Assembly: GCF_001399685.1 (NCBI RefSeq)
Contig: NZ_JTHN01000048.1
Location: forward strand, 1 to 45,705
Origin: Paenibacillus sp. A3
Lineage (GTDB): Bacteria; Bacillota; Bacilli; Paenibacillales; NBRC-103111
Reading direction: 5' to 3'
Length of the DNA stretch: 45,705 nucleotides
In this document: piece after piece, positions 33,901-43,800 of the stretch
Numbering within the stretch: position 1 is the stretch's first letter
Layout: every line of letters begins with the position of its first letter
Program-made: the position numbers and the translations under genes
The notes under the pieces: generated by a model
Told to the model about the DNA's origin: nothing
Databases searched by the model: none
What the model saw: the letters and a program-made list of their open reading frames with translations, nothing else

Positions 33901-34860
33901 TCCGGGCTGCAGCCGGATACGAACGGGGATCGTATTGAGAAAAAGTCCCACCATCTCCTCGATCCCCTTCACCTCGGCGGGCCTTCCCGACACGATGGAG
34001 CCGAACACGACGTCGTCGCTCTGCATGTACTGCCGGAGCACGATCGCCCATGCCGCCTGGAACACCGAATTGATCGTCGCCTGACAGGCTCTGGCGAGCT
34101 GCTGAAGCCGATCCATCCGGGCTTGGCCCAGCTCCGCGTTGACACTCATGACCACTGGCTTGACCGCTGGCTTGCCCGAAGGGTCCGAAGCGGAAGAATG
34201 GGCCTGCGCGATTACAGGAAAACCGCCCCGGGACCGCTCCAATCCGACCAACGTCTTTTGCCAATAAGCAATTCCCGCTTTCTTATCCTGTCTCTCCAGC
34301 CATTCCTGGTAATGGCTGTAAGGGGACGATTCCACGGTCACAGGCTCCCGCTTGTCTTGCAGCAGGCGGTAATTGTCCAGCAGCTCCTGGAACACCCGGG
34401 AGAACGACCAGCCGTCCAAAATAATATGGTGGTTACACCAGATCCAGCGGTACTCCTGCGGACCTGTCCGGAACACGGCCATTCGGACGAGAAGATCTTT
34501 ACTGAGGTCGAAGCCCCGCGCCTTGTTATCCTGCTTCCATTGGCGCAGATGCGCCTCCTGCCGTTCCTTCGCCAGCTCCGACACGTCCTCGAAATGCAGG
34601 CGGAATTTCCGCTCCTTTATCACCACCTGCAACGGACGAGGCAAATTGTCGTGAACGAATACCGTTCTCAGGATATCGTAGCGCTTCACGAGGGCGTCCA
34701 TGCTTTGCTCCAGCCGGGAGACGTCGAGCTCGCCCCGCAGCACCGCCTCGATCTGTACAAAAGAGTGCCGGGACTCCTTATCCGAGAGCCAGAGATAATA
34801 CATCCCTTCTTGCGAAAGAGCCAGCGGGTAGATTTTTTTAATTTTGTCCTTGGAATTCAT
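30976..34860 (-). CDS. Terminal NRPS module: C-A-PCP-TE
   Basis: 1294 residues. Condensation domain ~5-440 with intact HHIILDG (His144, His145, Asp149); adenylation domain ~465-960 (YTSGTTGKPKG, YGPTE, GELWIAGRGLARGYL, YRSGDLARWLPDG, NGKIDRR); carrier protein with phosphopantetheine Ser1014 (FFEAGGSSLHA); thioesterase ~1070-1294 with triad Ser1132 (GYSAG), Asp1159, His1268. It accepts the D-configured intermediate of the preceding module, adds the last residue and releases the product. Read by eye against GrsA, the pocket is D-A-S-D-V-L-E-I-V; the two acidic positions suggest a basic amino acid. AGGAGG seven bases before the ATG; 36 bp after the previous gene. Confidence 0.95.
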   Translation of the reverse strand: MNSKDKIKKIYPLALSQEGMYYLWLSDKESRHSFVQIEAVLRGELDVSRLEQSMDALVKRYDILRTVFVHDNLPRPLQVVIKERKFRLHFEDVSELAKERQEAHLRQWKQDNKARGFDLSKDLLVRMAVFRTGPQEYRWIWCNHHIILDGWSFSRVFQELLDNYRLLQDKREPVTVESSPYSHYQEWLERQDKKAGIAYWQKTLVGLERSRGGFPVIAQAHSSASDPSGKPAVKPVVMSVNAELGQARMDRLQQLARACQATINSVFQAAWAIVLRQYMQSDDVVFGSIVSGRPAEVKGIEEMVGLFLNTIPVRIRLQPGQPFAECLKQVQRQALESKAYDFVPLQEMNQATDVKHRQLDHLMIFENFPFDRRYVDNVESKDGLGFEFADIRAEEETEQFNIYVYPQDAAMKFNFNASLYEPWLMEQLKDQFIGVLDQIMTDETVPVDRIEVLTPEDKRKLLGDFFQSVRYEQADRTLHACFADQVRKTPDHPALICGTRTLTYRELHERSNQLAHVLRRKGVQPDDRIGLRAERSVEMIAGMLGILKAGAAFVPIPPDYPADRQAYMIADSGMKLLLTTSPLGEISFAGECIDLGDPELDRADREELLSLSESRHLAYVIYTSGTTGKPKGVLIEHRGAVNTVLARRAEYPFDGTARVLQLYSYAFDAFLSCLFTPLLSGSTVMLATDEEARNPLALRDHIRDRQVTHLDCVPSVYTALVECLGEADARSLRVVTLGGERLPAKLVKRSREQFPHIELVDEYGPTENSIVTTLERNVVPDRPLSIGKPLPNTRVYVLNDDRGLVPVGVKGELWIAGRGLARGYLNLPERTAASFADDPFHPGDCMYRSGDLARWLPDGRLEYMGRKDEQVKIRGYRVELGEIESVLRSHERLSEAAVTAWDGASGDTVLCAYYVSAAPVTAEELKAFAAARLPAFMAPSHYTELSEMPLSSNGKIDRRVLPQPDATARESAEAQVQAVPSNPWEHRLAAVCREILERPEIGVTDDFFEAGGSSLHAMLLVSRVQHDYRAELPLHVILESSTIRGMAAFLMDNSKAEPQPIVRLNKKERRKTLFCFPPMGGLGIAYYEFAKQMDDCTIYALDYIDHPDRMERYVKLISAAQREGDYTFLGYSAGGNLAFEATKAMEAAGYRVSDVIMLDAYRKTEPEPVTDEDLQAMWERYIATPVIREFYKNFRINEQDLERLKQYSFYIYLLDNIGTVHADLHVVHSTQPEDELRHPPKDEADQQYRNWQGATSGRVAYYQGVGGHERMLDPEHMEANVEIIKGILGSAVVR

Positions 34861-34896
34861 AGGCAGTTCCTCCTGTTGCGCCGCAGCCGTAAAGGG

Positions 34897-37800
34897 CTAC
34901 TCGATCGTATCGACCAGATCGTAGAGCTGATCCAGCTCTTGCAGCGTCAGCCGGTTGTAGCCCAGGTCGCTGGGCGTGGCTTCGGCGGCGTTTTGCTCCC
35001 CGCAGTGGCGAATGAGGTCCAGCAGGCGGCTTTGGAGCTTCTCCAGCAAAGCGGCGATCGTGTCGTGACGGTGATGCGTACGATTGTAGTCTATCGCGAT
35101 GTGAAGACGCCGGTCCTGCACATAGCCGGTGATAAAAAGCGAAGCCGTCCGCTCGGCTTCCGGGCTTATCAGACGGCCGACCGGCCACGGCGACGGGCCG
35201 AACCACCGCTTGCGCAGATCGGTATCGATCTGGCCGATATAGTTGAAGCAGATGTCCGGCTGCTGCGTAAACGTCAAGCCCGGCACGCTTTCCCGGGGCA
35301 TAATATATTTCAACAGGCCGTAGCCGATCCCGTGATTCGGCAGCTGCCGCAAATGCTCCTTGACCGATTTGATCTGGTAACCCAAATCATCCGTATGCTC
35401 CATCGGCAGCACGACCGGAAACTGCGACGTAAACCAGCCGACCGTGCGGGTGGTGTTCATAGCCTTGACGACGTTCTCCCGGCCGTGCCCTTCCAGATGG
35501 ATGACGATCCGGTTCGTATTGATCCATTCCTTCAAGGTCAAGCCCAAGGCGGTCAGCAAAATATCGTTGATTTCCGTATGGTAAGCGCGGTGGACCTGCT
35601 TCAGCAGCCGCTCCGTTTCTTCGGGCGGCAGCGTGAACATCGCTTGGGCTTCGTCCTTCGACAGGTTATCCGGTGCCTCGAAGTCCCTTGGGACAGCCAC
35701 ACACGGCGTGCTCTCGACGGCCGCCCAATAATCGGCCTCGCGCAGTACTTCGCCGCTCCGGGCGTACTGCTGCAAGGCTTCTGCCCAAGCTTGGAACGAA
35801 TGCGTTTTGGGCGGCATGACGATGTCACCCTCGTGGGTCAGCGCCTGCTCGTAAGCCGCTTCCAAATCTTCCAGCACAATTCGCCACGACACCCAATCCA
35901 TCACCAAGTGGTGAGCGACGAGCAGCAAATGATCACCCTGCGGCGTCCGGAACAAGGCGGTCTTCATCAGCGGACCGTTCGCCAAATCGATGCTCTCGTG
36001 CAGCCGATTGGCTTGCGCCAGAACGGCCGATTCCATCGAATCGCCGCCGTCCAGAGCCACGACCTCGAAACCGATCAGCGGCTGCTCCTCCGGTCCCCGG
36101 TTATACAGCAGCTTGCGGCCCTCTTCGTCCCTCACCACGGACCGCAGCACGTCATGATGCTCGGCCAGCTTTTCCAGCACCCACTTCAAGGCGGGTTCGT
36201 CCAAAGCGTTCTCCGCATGCAGCATCACCGCCAAGTTCCAGTGAGCCGAAGAAGCGAAATCACGGTCGAAAAACCACCGGATGATCGGCGTATCCGCTAT
36301 CTGTCCTTCCACGGCGTCCTGCGAGATCTGCACCTGCTCGGCGGCGGGCTTAAGATCGAGGCAAAGCTCCTTCAGCATCGGGGTCAAAAAGATCTTCTTC
36401 ATCTCCAGGTCCCAGCCTCTGCGGTACAATCTCGATGCGATCTGAATCGCCTTAATGGAATCTCCTCCGAGGTGGAAAAAGTTATCTTCTCGCCCGACCG
36501 CTTCTCCTCCCAGCACCTCCTGCCATACGGAAGCCATCAGCTCTTCCAGCTCGCCTTCCGGTGGGACGAACTCTGCTGCCGGACCGCCTACCGCCGCAGG
36601 CTCCGGGAGCCGCTTGCGGTCCAATTTGCCGCTGGACGTCAGCGGGAAAGCGTCCAGCCTCACGTAATGAGCCGGAATCATGTAAGCGGGCAGCCGATCC
36701 AACAGCAGCGCGCGCAGCTCCGAGACATCCAATTCCCGATCTGAGACGAAATAGGCGCAGAGAGCTTTGCCGGAGGAGGAGGCAGAGGCGACCTGCCGGA
36801 CCAGAACAGCGGCTTCTTTGACCGCCGGATGCCCGTTCAACGCGGCTTCGATCTCGCCCGTTTCGATCCGGATGCCGTTCAGCTTCACTTGATCGTCGCG
36901 CCGCCCGAGGTACTCGACGCTTCCGTCGGGCAGTCGGCAGCCGAAGTCGCCCGTCCGGTACATGACCTCGCCCGGACGGAACGGATGATCCACGAACCGC
37001 TCGGCTGTCAGTTCGGGATTGTTTCTGTAGCCCCGGGCCAGCCCCGCTCCGCTGATATACATTTCCCCGCGTACGCCGACCGGCACGGGCTGCAAGCTCT
37101 CGTCCAAAATATAAATTTGCGTGTTGGCGACAGGACGCCCGATGCAAGCGGGCAGACTGTCCGCATCAAATTCGTGAGCCGTCGCGAAAATGGTCGCCTC
37201 CGTCGGGCCGTACAGGTTCAGCAAACGTCTGGAATCCGACAGCCACGCACGAATGTCGAGCGTACACGCTTCCCCGCCCGTTCCTACGGTACGCAGCGAA
37301 TCGGGCAGCCGGTCCGGGGTGAGCGTGGACAAGACCGACGGCGTCAGCACCATCGCCGTAATCCGCTGCTCCTCCAGAAACCGGTGCAGCGCCTCGCCTC
37401 CCGCCGTCGCTTCCGGGCTGACGAGACAGAGCGCCGCGCCCGAGGCGAGCGTCGCGAAAATCTCCAAGACCGACGCATCGAATGTCGTCGACGCATATTG
37501 CAGCATCCGGCTGCCTCTGGACAAGCCGAACAGCCCAATGGCTGCTTCCACCGCATTGCACACGCTGCGGTGCTCGATCGCTACCGCGTTCGGCTTGCCC
37601 GTCGATCCCGACGTATACATCACGTAGGCCAGGTCGCCCGCATCCGCTTCGACGCGCGGATTGTCCGCGCTCTCCTCTGAAACCGATTGCCAAGCGCCGT
37701 CAAGCATGAGCTTGTGCCGCACCGCCAAGACCGGCTCCGCATCCGCCAATTTAGGCTGAGTCAGCAGAACTTCGATTCCCGAATCCTCGATCATCGTCCG

Positions 37801-39588
37801 AATCCGCTCGGCCGGATAAGCCGGATCGATGGCGACGTACGCGCCCCCCGCTTTCAGAATGCCGAGCAGGCCCGCAATCGTTTCGAACGAGCGCTCCATC
37901 ATCAAACCAACCGCCGTCTCCCTGCCGACTCCCCGCTTCCGCAATGCATGGGCGACCTGATTGGCGCGCCGGTTCAGCTCCCGGTACGCCATGGACTGGG
38001 TGCCGCACACGACGGCCGGATCATCCGGCGTAAGCTCTGCCTGTCTCTCGAACAGATGATGAATGCACGAATCGTCCGGGAACGGGTGCGCCGTCTCGTT
38101 CCACTCGTCAATGAGCTGATGCCGCTCTTTGTCCGACAGCATCGCTATCTCGTGAATAAATTGCTGTGGATTGCGCACGATGCTCTGCAGCAGAGCTTCC
38201 CAATGTCGGCTCATGCGCTCGAACGTCTCCCGGCGGAACAGATCCGGGGAATATTCGAGAAAGCCATCCAGCCCGTCTTCCGTCTCGGTTAAGCCGATGG
38301 TGACGTCGTACTTGGCCGTCTCCCCGTCGATCATCTGAATATCCGCTTCCAGCTCGGGGAGCGCGAATTTTTCCTCCGGCACGTCCACATACACGAATAC
38401 CGCCTGCACCAACGGGTTACGGCTCGGATCAATCGGAACCCGCAGCTCGTCCAGCAGCAGACCGACCGGCAGCTCCTGGTGCTTGTAGACCTCTCTGGCG
38501 GTATCGCGCACCTGCCGCAGCAGGTCGATGAAGCTCATCTCCCCTGACATATGCGAACGCAGCGTGCCCATCGTCAGAAAATACCCCATTACTTTTTCCA
38601 TCTCGATCCGGTTGCGGTTGGCAAGCGGAGTCCCGACCAGAATGTCGGCCTGCCCGGTATACCGGTAGAGCAGCGCCTTGAACGCCGCCATCACGATCAT
38701 GAAGGTCGAAGCGTTCTCCCGCTTGGTGATCGCTTTCAGCCTATCCAAAATCTCCTTCGACGACCGGAGGAAGACGCGAGCTCCCCGGTAAGTGATCGCG
38801 GGCGGCCGAGGGAAGTCCGTATGGATGTCGAGGACGTAGTCGCAATCCTTCAACTGCTCCTTCCAGAAGGCGAGCAGCTTCTCCCGGGTCTCGCCCTGCA
38901 AATAATTCCGCTGCCATTCGGCATAATCCGCGTACTGGATCGGCAGCTCCGGAAGCTCGGCGGGGACGCCTGCAAGCGCCGCCTTGTAATGTGCCATCAG
39001 CTCTTCGAAGAAGATCGAGAACGTGAGCCGGTCGATGACAATGTGATGGATCGTCAAGACGAGCGTCCATTCCGTATCCGACAGCGTAAACAGCTTGAAG
39101 CGGATGAGCGGGCCTTTTTCCAGATCGAACAATTGCTGGACCTCTTCGCGCATGAGCTGCTGGGCGACGGCTTCCCGTTCTTCCTCGGGGATATCCCGCA
39201 GGTCAACGACGGGAACGCTGACGCGGAGCTCGGGCAGCACAGTCTGCACGGGGTCGACGCAGCCGAAGACGGTCCGCCAAGCCTCGTGGCGCTTGACGAT
39301 TTCGTTGATGCCGTACTCCAGCGCCCCATGATGCAGCTTTCCTCTCAAACGGGCGGCCCCGTACACGTTGTACGCGTGCGATTCAGGGTGCATCCGGTTA
39401 AAGAACCAAAGCCGCTCCTGATCGAAGGAGAGCGGGCTCGGGTCTGTATGGTTCCGCCGTGGGATCGCTGCGGCAGCCGGATTCGGGCTTAGCTGCTGCG
39501 CATTCAAGTTTTTTTGCTTGAGCCGCTGTTCGAACAGCGCCCGCTGCTCCGGCGTCAGCGATTGGATACGGTCGGTCAGATTCTTCAT
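34897..39588 (-). CDS. NRPS module: C-A-PCP-E
   Basis: 1563 residues. Condensation domain ~50-480 whose core reads HHIVIDR (His181, His182, Asp186, Arg187 in place of the usual Gly); adenylation domain ~500-1010 (YTSGSTGKPNAVAIEH, YGPTEATIF, YRTGDFGCRLPDG, SGKLDRK); carrier protein with LGGDSIKA; epimerisation domain ~1100-1530 with HHLVMDWVSW and the diagnostic TVGWFTSQFPVV. It would take the acyl chain from the PKS, attach an amino acid and convert it to the D form. Pocket read by eye: D-A-L-V-V-T-L-I-F, hydrophobic, no confident substrate. Its ATG overlaps the monooxygenase stop by four bases. Confidence 0.95.
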   Translation of the reverse strand: MKNLTDRIQSLTPEQRALFEQRLKQKNLNAQQLSPNPAAAAIPRRNHTDPSPLSFDQERLWFFNRMHPESHAYNVYGAARLRGKLHHGALEYGINEIVKRHEAWRTVFGCVDPVQTVLPELRVSVPVVDLRDIPEEEREAVAQQLMREEVQQLFDLEKGPLIRFKLFTLSDTEWTLVLTIHHIVIDRLTFSIFFEELMAHYKAALAGVPAELPELPIQYADYAEWQRNYLQGETREKLLAFWKEQLKDCDYVLDIHTDFPRPPAITYRGARVFLRSSKEILDRLKAITKRENASTFMIVMAAFKALLYRYTGQADILVGTPLANRNRIEMEKVMGYFLTMGTLRSHMSGEMSFIDLLRQVRDTAREVYKHQELPVGLLLDELRVPIDPSRNPLVQAVFVYVDVPEEKFALPELEADIQMIDGETAKYDVTIGLTETEDGLDGFLEYSPDLFRRETFERMSRHWEALLQSIVRNPQQFIHEIAMLSDKERHQLIDEWNETAHPFPDDSCIHHLFERQAELTPDDPAVVCGTQSMAYRELNRRANQVAHALRKRGVGRETAVGLMMERSFETIAGLLGILKAGGAYVAIDPAYPAERIRTMIEDSGIEVLLTQPKLADAEPVLAVRHKLMLDGAWQSVSEESADNPRVEADAGDLAYVMYTSGSTGKPNAVAIEHRSVCNAVEAAIGLFGLSRGSRMLQYASTTFDASVLEIFATLASGAALCLVSPEATAGGEALHRFLEEQRITAMVLTPSVLSTLTPDRLPDSLRTVGTGGEACTLDIRAWLSDSRRLLNLYGPTEATIFATAHEFDADSLPACIGRPVANTQIYILDESLQPVPVGVRGEMYISGAGLARGYRNNPELTAERFVDHPFRPGEVMYRTGDFGCRLPDGSVEYLGRRDDQVKLNGIRIETGEIEAALNGHPAVKEAAVLVRQVASASSSGKALCAYFVSDRELDVSELRALLLDRLPAYMIPAHYVRLDAFPLTSSGKLDRKRLPEPAAVGGPAAEFVPPEGELEELMASVWQEVLGGEAVGREDNFFHLGGDSIKAIQIASRLYRRGWDLEMKKIFLTPMLKELCLDLKPAAEQVQISQDAVEGQIADTPIIRWFFDRDFASSAHWNLAVMLHAENALDEPALKWVLEKLAEHHDVLRSVVRDEEGRKLLYNRGPEEQPLIGFEVVALDGGDSMESAVLAQANRLHESIDLANGPLMKTALFRTPQGDHLLLVAHHLVMDWVSWRIVLEDLEAAYEQALTHEGDIVMPPKTHSFQAWAEALQQYARSGEVLREADYWAAVESTPCVAVPRDFEAPDNLSKDEAQAMFTLPPEETERLLKQVHRAYHTEINDILLTALGLTLKEWINTNRIVIHLEGHGRENVVKAMNTTRTVGWFTSQFPVVLPMEHTDDLGYQIKSVKEHLRQLPNHGIGYGLLKYIMPRESVPGLTFTQQPDICFNYIGQIDTDLRKRWFGPSPWPVGRLISPEAERTASLFITGYVQDRRLHIAIDYNRTHHRHDTIAALLEKLQSRLLDLIRHCGEQNAAEATPSDLGYNRLTLQELDQLYDLVDTIE

Positions 39589-40814
39589 GGGATCAGCTCC
39601 TTGTCATAGGCGAATTTCCGCTGCAATTCGGATAACCATACCAAGCTTTCCATCACCGTCTCCCGGTCCACGCCAAAATCGATCAGGCAGGCAATCTCCC
39701 CGACACCGATGTCGCGGAGCGTCTCTACCAGCTTCGCGCACTTGTCCGGCGTTCCGAGTAGGGAGCTTTCGCGGTAGTACTTATCGAAAGCGCGGGACAC
39801 AATCGCTTCGAAGTCCGCGTCGGTCATGCCGTCGTAGTCGGCGAGAATTTGCCTTTGTTGGCTTAAAAAAGTCTTGAGATATTCCTTCAGCGGCCGCTCC
39901 ACCTTCGCCCGAACCGCTTCGTCGTTCTCCCCGAGGCAGGTATGAAGCATGACCGCGACCTTCTTCGTCTGCGGATCGTAGCCATGCCTCTGCAGCGCTT
40001 CGCGGTACCGCTCGATCTTGCCCTCCAGCTCGGCAAAACCGTTCCCGAGAATGCCGGTCAGGATGCCGGCTCCGATTCCGGCAGCTTGCCGGTACGTCTC
40101 CTCGTTGCCGTTCGTGGCGATCCACAGGTTCAGCTCGCTTTGGATCGGCCGGGGGAGCGTCTTGATTTGGTGCACCGTTCCGCTGGCGTCGGTAAAAGGA
40201 ACCGCCTCCCCGCTCCATAGAGCCCGAACCTGTTCGACCGATTTGAACAGCTCTTCCTTGCGATGGACATAATAGTCCGGGTCCTGCACCGGCGCGAGGA
40301 TAAAATCGGCGGGATGCCAGCCCGTAGCAAAAGCAACCGACACGCGCCCGCCCGACAGGTTGTCCACGACCGACCATTCCTCGACGAACCGGACCGGATG
40401 GTGCAGCGGGAGCACGACGCTCCCCGCCCGCAGCTCGACCCGCTCGGTGACCGCCGCCAGCGCTGCGCTAAGCACCGAAGGATTCGGGTACAGTCCCCCG
40501 AACTCCTCAAAATGCCGCTCCGGCGTCCACACCGCCTTAAACCCGTGCCTGTCCGCAAACGCCGCGCATTCCATCAGCAGCCCGTATTTATGACGATCCG
40601 TGGTCGAGCCGTCGCCGGAGAAGAAAAACAAACTGAAATCCATGGCCGCTTCGCTGCGCCTGCGCTTCGGAACAAAGGCCGCTTCCGCCGCAATCTGTCC
40701 ACGCCCAGGCTTTGCCGTATCCGGCGCCGCGAGCCCCTGCTGCTTGAGACGCCGCTCCAGCAGCGCCCGCTGCTCGGGCGACAGCGCCGCCAGCCGCTCG
40801 TGAATGCCGCTCAT
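39585..40814 (-). CDS. Luciferase-like FMN monooxygenase (MupA/Atu-type, PKS-NRPS associated)
   Basis: 409 residues. After an N-terminal helix like the one that opens the downstream NRPS (SPEQRALLERRLKQ) comes a bacterial-luciferase TIM barrel: MDFSLFFFSGDG, KYGLLMECAAFADRHGFKAVWTPERHFEEFGG, FATGWHPADFIL, and LGTPDKCAKLVETLRDIG. Stand-alone members of this subfamily lie in hybrid PKS-NRPS clusters and oxidise carrier-bound intermediates, commonly by hydroxylation. Position between PKS and NRPS suggests it acts on the PKS product. ATG 40814 follows AAGGAGATGAGGG; it is 12 bp after the PKS stop and overlaps the next start. Confidence 0.9.
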   Translation of the reverse strand: MSGIHERLAALSPEQRALLERRLKQQGLAAPDTAKPGRGQIAAEAAFVPKRRRSEAAMDFSLFFFSGDGSTTDRHKYGLLMECAAFADRHGFKAVWTPERHFEEFGGLYPNPSVLSAALAAVTERVELRAGSVVLPLHHPVRFVEEWSVVDNLSGGRVSVAFATGWHPADFILAPVQDPDYYVHRKEELFKSVEQVRALWSGEAVPFTDASGTVHQIKTLPRPIQSELNLWIATNGNEETYRQAAGIGAGILTGILGNGFAELEGKIERYREALQRHGYDPQTKKVAVMLHTCLGENDEAVRAKVERPLKEYLKTFLSQQRQILADYDGMTDADFEAIVSRAFDKYYRESSLLGTPDKCAKLVETLRDIGVGEIACLIDFGVDRETVMESLVWLSELQRKFAYDKELIP

Positions 40815-40826
40815 TCCCTCATCTCC

Positions 40827-43800
40827 TTACCCCTCGCGGCTTAATAGCTGCATCAGCTCGTCCTGCGGCATATTTTCAATTTCGCTGAGCAAGCGTTCGA
40901 TTTCGTCCAACTCCTCCGGCTTGACCTGCGTCTGCGCAATCGACTCGGCCAGCTCGGCAATGGTCGGCGATTGGAAAATAACATCCATCGGGATGTCGCC
41001 GTGAAACGCTTGGCGCAGCCGGGCGACAAGCTGGATCGAGAGCAGCGAGTTGCCGCCCAGATCAAAGAAGCTCTGCCCTCTGCCGATGCCCGGAATCCCG
41101 AACAGCGTCTCCCAGATGGCCGCGATCTTTTGCTCCGCCTCGGTTTGCGGCGGTTCTTGAGGCGCTTCACCATCCCGGTGCTCGGTGTCCGTCCGGCTAT
41201 TTCGGCTATCCGAGGCAGCGTGGCCTGCCGCATGCAGCCATCCGCTGCCCACCGCATCGTGAATGCTTTGCGTGGACACGACAGCTTGGGACAGCCAGCT
41301 GGCCGCGATGCGCCGGATCGCCTCAAGCCCTTCCGCTCCGGTAATGCCGAATTGCGCCTGCATCTGCAGCATATGCTCCTTGACATTCGCCGGGAGCTCC
41401 GTCTGCTTCCGGACCCAGACGTCGTCCTGCCACATGCCCCAGTTGACGGAGACGGTGCGGCCTCCGGCGGCCGCATGCCACTTGGCGAACGCATCGACAA
41501 AATGATGGGACGCGCACTGATCCATCAGTCCGATGCCGCCGGTGAACGAGATCGTGCGCGAGAACACGATCATCAGCTCCAGCGGATGGGAGCGAAGCAG
41601 CGATACCAAAACGAGCAGCCCAAGCGCCTGAGGCGCAATGATCCGTTCCGACCGCTCCCGGTCGCCCAACTGGATCAAGCCCGAGCCGTACGGTTCCTGG
41701 GCGAACAAGACGCCATGAATCGCGCCGAACCGCCGCTCCGCTTGCCGCACAATGTCCCGCAGCCCGGCTTCATCCGTCAGATCGGCGCTGGCATAGAGCA
41801 GGGGGCTTCCATTTTGTTCCAGACTGTGAATTCGCTTAATGATCTTGGCCGTATCGTCCGACTCCCCGTTACGCAGCAAGTAATGCTCCCACTCGCGGGC
41901 GCCCGGGAACGACGCCTCCCCGATCAGTACGAAAGAAACCTTCGCCGTCCGGGCGATTTCCTCACACAGCTGCAGGCCGATTTCACTCGTTGCCCCCGTC
42001 ACCAGATACACGCCTCCGTCGCGGAAGGCGGCATCCGCAGGATCGGCTTCCGGAAGCTTGACCGCTTCGTAGAGTTGCGTGAAGCGCTGCATCCCCCGGT
42101 ACGCAACGATAAAGTCCTCTCCCCCATGCTCGATCTCCTGAAGCAGCTGCCGGGTCAAGCGTCCGGAGGAAGCCGAAGCGAGATCGGCCAGGCTCACGTC
42201 GATGGCACGTGCCCGAATCTGCGCGTACTCTTGCGGAATGACTCGCAGCGCTCCGAGCAAAGTCGCCCGCTCCGGGCTCCGCACCTGCTCATGGGCCACC
42301 CATTGCAGGCTGCCGGTCAGCGCGATCAGCTCCGTCGGCTTCGCCGTCACCTGCATGCCGATCGCTTGGGCCAAATGCATCAAGCTGTAGAGCCCAAGCT
42401 GCTGCGACCGGGCATAACGCTGCGCAATAGGGACGGGGACATCCCCCTCCTCCGACTCCGGTTCGGCGACGTTCCAGAGGTGGACTACGGCATCCGGGAA
42501 GCGCTGCTGTGCCGCCAAAGCATGCAGCAGCTCCTCATAGGACCGGCCTTGTGCGGGATGGACCGTAAAAACATCCTCCTCCACTTGCCGGAATCCGCCG
42601 CCTTCGAGCACGGCGACGACATCGTGCCCCTTGTTCTTCAAGCCCTCGCTTAAGGCCTCGCCCAAGCCATGCCGGTCGTGGAACAGCAGATACGTTCGCT
42701 TGTGCGGCGCTGCATCCCCGGAGACCGGGGTCTGCGGAGGCAGGAACGTTTGTTTCCATACCGGAGCGTAGAACCAGTCGACCATGTCCGCCCGGCGCTC
42801 CTGTCCCGCAGCTGCGGCCGCATCGGCAGAAGCGGCCGGGAGGGCTCGAACCTTTTTTTCCAAATAGTAGCGGTAGCGCTCGAACGGATACGTCGGCAAA
42901 GGCAACCGACGGCGCGCCTTGCCTTCATGCCATGCGGCGCAATCGATGTCCGCGCCTGCGGACCACAGCTCGCCCAGCGCCTGAAGGACGCTGGCATACG
43001 CAGATTTGCCCGCAGCCGCCGGAGGCAGCGTGTTGACCGCCAGCGCCCCAGGTGTCGCGTTCCGGGCGGTTTGCTGCCGGACCAGTGAGGTCAAAGACTG
43101 TCCCGGACCGATCTCCAGAAACGCCGTTCTTCCCGATTCCGACAGCAGGCGGATTCCGTCTGCGAAGCGGACGGTGTCCCGCAAATGCCGGACCCAATAC
43201 ATCGGGTTCGTCGCTTGCTCCGCCGTAATCCACGTTCCCGTCACATTCGAGACGTACGGAAGCTGCGGCGCATGCAGCTCGATCCCCCGCATCACCCAAG
43301 CGAACCGTTCGAGCATCGGCTCCATCATCGCCGAATGGTAAGCGTGCGAGGTCGCGAGCCGCTTCGATACAGCGTTCCTGTGGCCGAGCGCCTGCTCCAG
43401 CCGTTCGATCGCCCCGAAGGTTCCCGACACCACGCAGGACATCGGACCGTTCACGGCAGCCACGGACAGCTCCGGGGACGCATCGGCCAGCAGCTCCCGC
43501 ACTTCCGCTTCAGACAGCGCGATCGCCAGCATCGCCCCGCGATCCATCTCCTGCATCAGACTTCCGCGTGCGGCGACGGCGGTCAAGGCATCGTCCAAGG
43601 TCATGACTCCCGCCAAGCAGGCGGCCACATACTCGCCGATGCTGTGGCCGATCATCGCCTGCGGACGAACGCCCCAAGCCTCCAGCTGCTTGGCCAAAGC
43701 ATATTCGAGGACGAACAGCGCAGGCTGCGTCAGGGCGGTTTGGCGCAGCCGGGAAGCCGCTTCCTCCGCTTCGGACGGAGCCGGATACAGCACATTCCGC

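Noticed and set aside
32593-36744. A 1383-codon open frame on the plus strand opposite the NRPS genes
   Set aside because: It is a mirror of GC-rich coding bias: rich in Arg, His and Gln, no recognisable domain, and it spans two real NRPS genes on the other strand.
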